Assembly (NCBI GenBank): GCA_003554375.1
Contig: PWGF01000364.1
Coordinates: forward strand, 1-9,923
DNA length: 9,923 nucleotides
From: Spirochaetaceae bacterium
GTDB taxonomy: Bacteria > Spirochaetota > Spirochaetia > DSM-27196 > SKKC01
Reading direction: 5' to 3'
Under the pieces are notes generated by a model. The model had not been told where the DNA came from and searched no databases. It worked only from the letters and a program-made list of their open reading frames with translations. This document shows positions 1 through 5,588 of the stretch, one piece after another. The first letter of the stretch is position 1, and the number at the start of each line of letters is the position of its first letter. Made by a program: the position numbers and the translations under genes.

Positions 1-116
1 GCGACCGTACGAACGAAGTCCACGGAGACGCTTACATCCGTCTCTTCTGTCGTGCGCCGATGCTCGACTGCGGCCGTACGGTTGTGATCGCCCGATCTAG
101 GTGTCGGTTTGCCCAT
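1..116 (-). CDS. hisB: Imidazoleglycerol-phosphate dehydratase HisB, N-terminal fragment (runs off left edge)
   Basis: HisB removes water from imidazoleglycerol phosphate to give imidazoleacetol phosphate, a middle step of histidine synthesis in the cytosol. Only 38 codons lie in the window and the frame stays open to base 1. The start is the ATG at 116-114, giving MGKPTPRSGDHNR and then RTAAVEHRRTTEETDVSV. That stretch matches the N-terminal family pattern R-x-A-x-V-x-R-x-T-x-E-T-D-V-x-V. A GGAG Shine-Dalgarno lies at 127-124, seven bases before the ATG. The gene overlaps the end of hisG by 20 bases in another frame, which fits translational coupling within a hisZ-hisG-hisB operon. About the first 12 residues precede the conserved core, a short extension. 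The catalytic histidines lie outside the window, so the call rests on the N-terminal pattern plus the his context. Confidence 0.8.
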   Translation of the reverse strand, partial: MGKPTPRSGDHNRTAAVEHRRTTEETDVSVSVDFVRTV

Positions 117-972
117 TGTGTCTCTCCATTTCTTGCCGATTGGCGTGCCGCGTTCCGCGAGGTCGGCCGGTTCGCCGCCGTGTGTCCGCGCTCGGATGCA
201 AAGCTCGCGTGTCTTTCGCGTTTGCGCCCTCCGCCGCGTTCAAGCCCTCCGCGCTCGTGCTGGTTGCCTCACGCTCTGCGTTTCGCGGATTCGGCGTGTG
301 CCTGTTCTGTTGTTCCGAACGTGCGTGTTTGGTACCGAATTCCGGCGCTGCGTGAGATGCCAGCATTCCGCACAGCTCGTCAACCCGCCGGAAGTTGAGC
401 TTGTAGTATGCCGGATTTGCCACCAAAAAGACGGAGACGGTGTCAAGATCCTCCAGGATACGGAGCTTATTGGCCGTAAGAGTTGCCCCGGACTCCACCA
501 GATCTACGATGTAGGGAGCCAGGCCAAGCCGCGGTGCCAGCTCGACCGACCCCGAAAGTCGGATTACGTTCACGGGAATACCGCGTGCGTGGTAGTAGTC
601 GCGGGTGAAACGGACGAGCGTGGTTGCCACGGTGAATCCGCCGGAGCGTGCAGGCGCTTGATCGGAGGGAGTCTCCGGCTCGGCCAAGCAAATCCGGGTG
701 CTGCCGAAAGGTAGGCGCATAAGACGGACGAACTCGAACCCGCTTTCGTAGAGCGTATCCTCTCCGCAGATCCCGAGTCCCGCGATACCGTGGTGAACGT
801 AGACCGGGAGGTCGCTGTTCTTCACGAGCATGGCGTCCAGACGTCCGGTCGGATCGTGCGCGATCAGGCTACGGTCAGCGAATTCTAGCGGCATACCCGC
901 TTGCTGAAACAAGCCGAGCACGTCTTTCTGGAGGCGCCCTTTGGGTAGCGCTATCCTCAACGGCATACTCAT
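97..972 (-). CDS. hisG: ATP phosphoribosyltransferase catalytic subunit, short form, with an unusual C-terminal tail
   Basis: HisG condenses ATP with PRPP to form phosphoribosyl-ATP, the first and usually feedback-controlled step of histidine synthesis. Family motifs are clear: IALPKGRL (residues 7-14), GLGICGEDTLYE (65-76), SGSVELAPRLGLAPYIVDLV (140-159) and the PRPP-binding ESGATLTAN (160-168). The catalytic part ends near residue 205, the usual size of a short HisG, which needs HisZ as a partner. HisZ is encoded just upstream, with the hisG ATG overlapping the hisZ stop as ATGA. A second ATG two codons in (966-964) could also serve. Oddities: an 86-residue hydrophilic, R/A/T/N-rich tail (about 206-291) with no recognisable domain, and VSVFLVANPA (179-188) where the family usually has a segment like S-x-R-L-I-x-N. 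The stop lies within the start of hisB. Confidence 0.95.
   Translation of the reverse strand: MSMPLRIALPKGRLQKDVLGLFQQAGMPLEFADRSLIAHDPTGRLDAMLVKNSDLPVYVHHGIAGLGICGEDTLYESGFEFVRLMRLPFGSTRICLAEPETPSDQAPARSGGFTVATTLVRFTRDYYHARGIPVNVIRLSGSVELAPRLGLAPYIVDLVESGATLTANKLRILEDLDTVSVFLVANPAYYKLNFRRVDELCGMLASHAAPEFGTKHARSEQQNRHTPNPRNAEREATSTSAEGLNAAEGANAKDTRALHPSADTRRRTGRPRGTRHANRQEMERHNGQTDT
124..127 (-). promoter_or_regulatory. Shine-Dalgarno site deciding the hisB start
   Basis: The minus strand reads GGAG, then seven bases, then ATG. The site sits inside the hisG tail coding sequence and supports placing the hisB start at 116. Confidence 0.6.
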
Positions 973-2066
973 AGGACAACCCGTTCTCCGTGGGATCTCC
1001 GCTCTTCCGCCCGAGTCACTCGCTCCACAAACGAAGGACCCGAGACCGTTCCGGGGGCCCGCTGTTGCGTCGTTTCCCGCGAGGCGAGCGCTTCGAGCCG
1101 TCGGAGCATCACTGAGAAACCTACTGCCGGGCGGTCGAGTCCGAACTTACCGTAAAGCTTGTCGTACCGGCCGCCGGCGGCAACCTCAGCCTCCGCCCCC
1201 TCGACGTACGCGCGGAACGTGATCCCCGTGTAGTATGCACGTGAGCCAACCTCGCTGAAATCCACCACCGCGCGCTCTCCTTCCGTGACCCGATTCACCG
1301 TCTCTACCGCGTCGTGTGCGTGGCTTACCGCACGGTTCTCGCACGGATCGAGCTCTTCGGCAAGGGTGCGGTGAAGTTCCGCGAACTCGCGCGGGGTTCC
1401 GATAAAGCCTGCCAGCCGGGCCCGGGCCTCCGCGCCGCGCCGTCCCATCTCCGTCTGTGCCAGCATATTCCGGACGGTGTCGAGATCTCGCAGCCGAATT
1501 GCGGAGCCGAGCTCCGCTGCATTCGAAGCGGAGAATGCCTGCGTCCATGCGTCCGGGAGCGCTCGAGTCCCTACGTGCAGCATCGCAGCCCCGGGCAGTA
1601 CCGCGTCCAACACCCGGAACAGAAGCACGAGCGTCTCTAGATCCGCGTCGGCGTCCGCACTGCCGATGAGTTCCGAGCCGATCTGAAAGTACTCGTTTCG
1701 GGAGATGCTCTCCGGCGCTTCGTGACGCATAATAGTATCGGCGTAGTAGAGTCTGGCCGGGCTCGGAAGATCGGGCGTTAACGTTGCGATCTGTTTGGCT
1801 AGAAACAGGGTAACGTCCGGGCGTAGCAACAACACGTCTCCTTCCCGGTCGATGAGCCGGTATGCGCGTTCCCAGTCGTCTCGCCCAAGAAGCGATGCAT
1901 ATACGTCGGCGAAGTCCACAATCGGGGTGCGGATGGGAAGATATCCCCAGAGATCGAACAGCCGTTCCAGTATATGGAGAATATCGCGGTGTCGAACCGC
2001 ATCCTCCGGCTGGAGGCCCTCCGTCCCGGCCGGTCGTTTCAGGAGGGTGTGTTGTTTCGGTTTCAC
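969..2066 (-). CDS. hisZ: ATP phosphoribosyltransferase regulatory subunit (HisRS-like)
   Basis: HisZ is a histidyl-tRNA-synthetase paralogue that lacks aminoacylation activity. It joins short HisG in a hetero-octamer, activates it and carries histidine feedback. Numbering from the GTG at 2066 (365 aa), it shows the class-II synthetase-like core: QPEDAVRHRDI (19-29), LLRPDVTLFLAKQIAT (80-95), YYADTIMRHE (107-116), EYFQIGSELIG (125-135), and late motifs AAGGRYDKLYGKFG (296-309) and AVGFSVMLRRLE (314-325). The chain ends about 40 residues later without a HisRS anticodon-binding domain, as expected for HisZ. I chose the 2066 start because GGAAGGA precedes it and the conserved region begins soon after. 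A GTG at 2192 would add 42 low-complexity residues and has no ribosome site. It overlaps hisG by 4 bases. Confidence 0.9.
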   Translation of the reverse strand: MKPKQHTLLKRPAGTEGLQPEDAVRHRDILHILERLFDLWGYLPIRTPIVDFADVYASLLGRDDWERAYRLIDREGDVLLLRPDVTLFLAKQIATLTPDLPSPARLYYADTIMRHEAPESISRNEYFQIGSELIGSADADADLETLVLLFRVLDAVLPGAAMLHVGTRALPDAWTQAFSASNAAELGSAIRLRDLDTVRNMLAQTEMGRRGAEARARLAGFIGTPREFAELHRTLAEELDPCENRAVSHAHDAVETVNRVTEGERAVVDFSEVGSRAYYTGITFRAYVEGAEAEVAAGGRYDKLYGKFGLDRPAVGFSVMLRRLEALASRETTQQRAPGTVSGPSFVERVTRAEERRSHGERVVL

Positions 2067-2203
2067 GGCTTCCTTCCACTCAGCAACTGGGCCGGATCTC
2101 GAGTTCCTGTTCTCGGGGATCGGCACCGCTCCTGTCCGGACCGACCCGCTCGCCTCGATTCCCTTAGTGCCCGGTAGTTTGCCTGATGACACATAAGATG
2201 CAT
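2063..2203 (-). other. Small ORF ahead of hisZ, possible leader peptide, doubtful
   Basis: A 46-residue frame begins at the ATG 2203-2201 (MHLMCHQANYRALRE...) and its TGA overlaps the preferred hisZ start codon as GTGA. It has two His among its first six residues, but no clear Shine-Dalgarno, is Arg-rich, and resembles nothing I know. The exact stop/start overlap suggests coupling, but chance is fully possible in this GC-rich DNA. Confidence 0.15.
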
Positions 2204-2281
2204 TGTGACGTACTATAGCAAAGCGACGCCTCGTGCGCGAGTCCCGTGGCTAACGCACCGGCATTTTAACCCACCGATAGT
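2067..2281 (-). promoter_or_regulatory. rsmD-hisZ intergenic region, probable hisZ promoter and leader
   Basis: This 215-base stretch separates the tightly packed dnaE-rsmD group from the his genes, so a his promoter probably lies here. Possible -10 elements on the minus strand are TATAGT (2217-2212) and TAAAAT (2268-2263); neither has a convincing -35 at the normal distance. An imperfect 7-base-pair stem, GGGTCGG (2147-2141) with CCGATCC (2123-2117), is closed by one G-U pair in RNA. It has no T-run after it, so I do not call it a terminator. A small ORF (2063-2203) runs through the region and ends as GTGA on the hisZ start. No histidine-codon run typical of a his attenuator is present. Confidence 0.3.
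2071..2077 (-). promoter_or_regulatory. Shine-Dalgarno site deciding the hisZ start
   Basis: GGAAGGA on the minus strand is followed by AGCC and GTG. No comparable site precedes the upstream GTG at 2192, so this site favours the shorter HisZ. Confidence 0.55.
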
Positions 2282-2292
2282 TTAGCGCACCG
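2245..2292 (-). repeat. Three tandem imperfect 16-base units at the rsmD stop
   Basis: On the minus strand the cores CGGTGCGCTAA (2292-2282), CGGTGGGTTAA (2276-2266) and CGGTGCGTTAG (2260-2250) begin exactly 16 bases apart; 8 of 11 core positions are identical in all three. The five-base spacers (ACTAT, AATGC, CCACG) are not conserved. The first unit contains the last codons and TAA stop of rsmD. This could be an operator array in front of hisZ or a decayed local duplication of the gene end. Confidence 0.55.
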
Positions 2293-2839
2293 GCTGCGGC
2301 GATTCAGGGGCTGCGCCTAGCGGCATGAAGAAATCGAGGAGCGAACCGCCGTACACACGATGATCTGTATGTCGCCATCCGGCGGGAGCTTCCAGAACGG
2401 CACCTTCATGATGAATTAGGAGCGTTCCTTCGGCCGCCAAAATACCGGCGCGACCGATCTCTTGGAGGAGCGTCTGGTGCCGGCCATATGCGAAGGGCGG
2501 ATCGACGTATATCAGATCGAACACCTCTTCCGTATCGCGGATGAAGCGTTCCACGGGGCGTACACGCACCTCGACTCGGGCGACCATGGTCTCAACGTTC
2601 TCTCGCAGGACCGAAGCCGTCTTGCGATTTCGCTCGACCGCAACCACTCGGAAAGCACCGCGGCTCGCGGCTTCGAGCGATACCGCCCCGGAACCGGCAA
2701 ACAGGTCTAAGAAGCTCCGGTTATCCAGGGGCCCAAGGATGGCGAACATGCTCTCCCGCATGCGGTCCATCGTAGGTCGTACTCTACCTGGTGGCATTTT
2801 GAGACGTCGCCCTTTCATAGGTCCGCCGGTGATTCTCAT
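2282..2839 (-). CDS. rsmD: 16S rRNA (guanine-966-N2) methyltransferase RsmD
   Basis: RsmD uses S-adenosylmethionine to methylate N2 of G966 in 16S rRNA on the assembling 30S subunit. The 185-residue length is normal. Visible motifs are the N-terminal MRITGG plus RPTMDRMRES (21-30), the SAM-binding FLDLFAGSGAVSLEAASRGA (43-62), acidic VVAVER (65-70), the catalytic DLIYVDPPFAYG (108-119) of N2-guanine methyltransferases, and C-terminal RVYGGSLLDFF (161-171). The ATG overlaps the recG stop as ATGA, with GGGAG just upstream inside recG, so the two are probably translationally coupled. The final codons fall in the first unit of the 16-base repeat. In many bacteria rsmD is followed by coaD, which is absent here; the his genes come next. 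Confidence 0.93.
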   Translation of the reverse strand: MRITGGPMKGRRLKMPPGRVRPTMDRMRESMFAILGPLDNRSFLDLFAGSGAVSLEAASRGAFRVVAVERNRKTASVLRENVETMVARVEVRVRPVERFIRDTEEVFDLIYVDPPFAYGRHQTLLQEIGRAGILAAEGTLLIHHEGAVLEAPAGWRHTDHRVYGGSLLDFFMPLGAAPESPQPVR

Positions 2840-4935
2840 ACCGCTCCCTCACGGCCCGCATCGATCGCCGCTTCGTAGGCGTCGAGGGCACGGGCGGTCT
2901 GGTGGTGTTCCTCCCGGGTCAGCTCCGGATCCGCTTCGAGGATCCGTGTCGCTTCAGACCGGGCGCGCTGCATGAGCTCGATATCCCGCGAGAGGTCGGC
3001 CGCGGCAAAACGGAGATATCCGGACTGGGCATTCCCGGCTAAATCCCCTGGGCCGCGAATCTTCAGATCCTCCTCGGCAATGCGAAACCCGTCATGCTCT
3101 TGGTGCATGACCCGCATCCGCGCCTTACCCGCCTCAGTGAGCTCGGCCGAGTATATGAGAAAGCAATAACTCTGGAGGTCGCTCCGACCTACGCGCCCTC
3201 GAAGCTGGTGAAGCGCCGAGAGGCCGAACCGTTCGGCGTGCTCGACGACCATGCACGTGGCGTTTGGAACGTCGACGCCTACTTCGACAACGCTTGTTGC
3301 CACCAGGATGTCCAGCTCGCCCGCGACGAAAGCCGCCATCGTGGCTCGCTTCTCGTCCTCGGGCCTGCGCGAATGGATCAGCCCGACACGCGCTTCCGAA
3401 AAGAGCCGGCCGCGAATGCGCTCGTACATTTCCTCTGCGCTCTTGAGGTCGCTGTCGGTGCCATGCTCGATAGCGGGGTAGACGAAGTACGCCTGGCGTC
3501 CGGCTTCGAGCTCTTGCCGGACGCGCCGATAGACTTTCTCCTCGTTCCCTTCGCGAGCAAGATGGGTGCGAACCGGCTTTCGACCCGGCGGCATGGTATG
3601 GATGGTGCTCACATCCATATGCCCGAACAGGGTAAGTGCCAGCGTACGGGGAATCGGCGTTGCCGTGAGGACCAGAAGGTTCGCCGTTGTGCTCTTCTCC
3701 ACGAGCCGGGCGCGTTGGTCCACGCCGAAGCGCTGCTGCTCGTCGATGATCGCGAGATCAAGCCTGCGAAAGCCGAGGTCCGGCGTGAAGAGGGCGTGGG
3801 TTCCTACCAGAAAGTCGACTTCGCCGTGTTCCACGGCGGCGCGGAGCGTCTCCCGTTCCGCTCGTCCCATGCTTCCGGTCAGAAGACCGACTTGCATACC
3901 GACCGGCTCGAGGAGGCGCGCTGCGTTCTCCGCGTGCTGCCGTGCGAGGAGCTCGGTCGGGGCCATGAAGACCGTCTGTCCCCCCGTTTCCCAAACAGGA
4001 ATGCTTGCAAGGAAGGCCACGAGCGTCTTCCCCGAGCCGATATCGCCCTGTATCAGTCGGCTCATCGCTCGAGCGGATTCCAGGTCCTCGTGGATCTCTT
4101 CGAGCACTCGTTGCTGGTCCCGGGTGAGCGAAAAGGGGAAAGAGGAGGCGAGCCGGTCGCGTCGTTCGCGTGGAAGGCGTTTCGCCCGACCAGTCCCGGC
4201 GCGTCGCCGGAGGGCGGTACGCACGATGCTCATTTGGAGCAGGAAGAGCTCTGAAAACGCCAGAGCGCGCCGGGCTTGCTCGGCCATCTCCAGGCTCTCG
4301 GGCCGATGCACCCCGGCAAGCGCGTGCGCAGTACACGCAAGGCGATAGCGCTCTCGAACGGAATCCGGTATCTCGTCTGCGACGTGGCGCCCCCCCTCGG
4401 TTAGCGCCCGGTCGACAAGCGAGCGCAGCTTCCCCTGCGTCAAGTTTCCCGACAACGGATAGATTGCCAGAAACGCGCCAAACGCGCGCGGCGGGCGCTC
4501 TTCCGGCTCGAACTCGAACGTGCCGGCCTGGAGCTCTCCGTAGCGGTACCGGAACTTCCCGTAGAGCCTGATACGCATTCCCGGCGGCAGCTTGTCCGCA
4601 AGGAAGTTCCGCCCGAAGCACGTGAGCGCCCCATGGCCGCTCTCGTCGCGCACGTAGACTTTGAGCGTTCTCCGCCCAGGTGGGCCGACGAAGTCGTGTG
4701 CGATGACTTCCGCGGTTGTATTCACCGTGCGCTCCCCCCCTTCGCCGAGATCCGGCGGTTCGCCGCTTCCCGAGCGCACAAGGGGGCGGTGTGTTCGCCG
4801 GTCCTCGTATGTGCGCGGAAGGTGAAGCAGCAAGTCACGCACGCATGCAATTCCCAGACTGTGGAGGTCGCGCGCCACGGCGGGGCCGACGCCGGGAAGC
4901 TTCTGAACCGTTGTGGTCAGCTCGTAGAGGAACAC
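2836..4935 (-). CDS. recG: ATP-dependent DNA helicase RecG
   Basis: RecG is a superfamily-2 double-stranded DNA translocase that reverses stalled forks and processes branched recombination intermediates. The 699 residues match the usual size (about 690). Order: helix-hairpin-helix-like LPGVGPAVARDLHSLGI (13-29) and LPRTYEDRR (39-47), the OB-fold wedge domain (about 70-165), Walker A GDIGSGKT (297-304), APTELLARQH (325-334), motif II DEQQ (398-401), TATPIPRTLALT (424-435), motif VI HQLRGRVGRS (576-585) and the RecG-specific IRGPGDLAGNAQSG (626-639). Differences from the forms I know are DEQQ for DEQH and GNAQSG where GTRQSG is usual; the helicase core is otherwise intact. It starts with GTG, with GGGAG nine bases upstream. 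It sits 39 bases after yggT and overlaps rsmD. Confidence 0.97.
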   Translation of the reverse strand: MFLYELTTTVQKLPGVGPAVARDLHSLGIACVRDLLLHLPRTYEDRRTHRPLVRSGSGEPPDLGEGGERTVNTTAEVIAHDFVGPPGRRTLKVYVRDESGHGALTCFGRNFLADKLPPGMRIRLYGKFRYRYGELQAGTFEFEPEERPPRAFGAFLAIYPLSGNLTQGKLRSLVDRALTEGGRHVADEIPDSVRERYRLACTAHALAGVHRPESLEMAEQARRALAFSELFLLQMSIVRTALRRRAGTGRAKRLPRERRDRLASSFPFSLTRDQQRVLEEIHEDLESARAMSRLIQGDIGSGKTLVAFLASIPVWETGGQTVFMAPTELLARQHAENAARLLEPVGMQVGLLTGSMGRAERETLRAAVEHGEVDFLVGTHALFTPDLGFRRLDLAIIDEQQRFGVDQRARLVEKSTTANLLVLTATPIPRTLALTLFGHMDVSTIHTMPPGRKPVRTHLAREGNEEKVYRRVRQELEAGRQAYFVYPAIEHGTDSDLKSAEEMYERIRGRLFSEARVGLIHSRRPEDEKRATMAAFVAGELDILVATSVVEVGVDVPNATCMVVEHAERFGLSALHQLRGRVGRSDLQSYCFLIYSAELTEAGKARMRVMHQEHDGFRIAEEDLKIRGPGDLAGNAQSGYLRFAAADLSRDIELMQRARSEATRILEADPELTREEHHQTARALDAYEAAIDAGREGAV

Positions 4936-4974
4936 GATCCACGGCTCCCGGAGGTAGAGAGGGCCTGCAGGCGC

Positions 4975-5556
4975 CTAGATCGGCATTTGGAGTAGGAGCG
5001 TCGCCAGCCCGCGCACGACGAAGCTCCCGCCTATCACGGCTACCAGATTGAGCGCGGCCGTGAGGCCGAGCGCGTGGGTGTACGTCCGGAACCGGTGACC
5101 GGCCAGTCGCATGGCGGCCCGGTAGGCAATCGGCTGGAGGAGCTGGTCCAGAACCATGGTGAAACGGTTGGCCCGCGCATTGGCGAGCAGCATGACGAGG
5201 CGTATCACGGTCACGAGCAGGAGAATCCCCAGCAGGAATACCAGCGCGTTGCCCGCCCGGAGTACGAACATCCCGAGCACCAGTCCCAAAGAGATCGTGC
5301 CCGTGACGGAGACCGAGCGGAGAACGTCGATGACCACATACAAGAGGATGATCCCTAGAACAGGCGATGCATCGACGTACCCGATACGCAGGAGTCGCGT
5401 TCGTCTGAAAACGTCGAGATACGGGTCCACGGCACGTCCGATGAGCTCCTGGGGGCGTCCAAACGAATGGTCCGGCAACCAGGTCATAATGATCCGGAAT
5501 AGGATTAGAAACGAGTAGAGGGTGAGGATAGTCGCGATTATGTCCAGAACGATCAT
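4975..5556 (-). CDS. YggT-family integral membrane protein, two-repeat form
   Basis: The 193-residue protein is strongly hydrophobic with membrane segments at about 3-24, 64-82, two in 88-122 and 163-188. It reads as two YggT modules: LYSFLILFRIIMTWLP then DPYLDVFRR and VDASPVLGII in the first, and GILLLVTVIRLVML then LDQLLQPIAYR in the second. Family members (YlmG/YggT) are small inner-membrane proteins linked in some lineages to division, shape or osmotic tolerance; the biochemical role is unknown. I start at ATG 5556-5554 because GGAGG lies six bases upstream and the first helix starts at once. An upstream in-frame start at 5628 would add 24 polar residues and overlap dnaE. It lies 32 bases after dnaE and 39 before recG. 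Confidence 0.85.
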   Translation of the reverse strand: MIVLDIIATILTLYSFLILFRIIMTWLPDHSFGRPQELIGRAVDPYLDVFRRTRLLRIGYVDASPVLGIILLYVVIDVLRSVSVTGTISLGLVLGMFVLRAGNALVFLLGILLLVTVIRLVMLLANARANRFTMVLDQLLQPIAYRAAMRLAGHRFRTYTHALGLTAALNLVAVIGGSFVVRGLATLLLQMPI

Positions 5557-5562
5557 GTGTTG

Positions 5563-5567
5563 CCTCC
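5563..5567 (-). promoter_or_regulatory. Shine-Dalgarno site deciding the yggT start
   Basis: The minus strand reads GGAGG, CAACAC, ATG. This strong, well-spaced site in the dnaE-yggT gap rules in the 5556 start over the longer frame beginning inside dnaE. Confidence 0.7.
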
Positions 5568-5588
5568 GAAGGCCGCTGTGGCCTCTCG

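Noticed and set aside
25..44. GAGACG/CGTCTC inverted repeat as a hisG terminator
   Set aside because: It lies inside the hisB reading frame and lacks a T-run, so it is probably incidental coding sequence.
3094..4254. 386-codon open frame on the plus strand opposite recG
   Set aside because: It is a shadow of the well-supported recG helicase region, with no family motifs.
4963..4972. Palindrome GCCTGCAGGC in the yggT-recG gap
   Set aside because: It is only ten bases with no loop and no T-tract, which is too little to call an operator or terminator.
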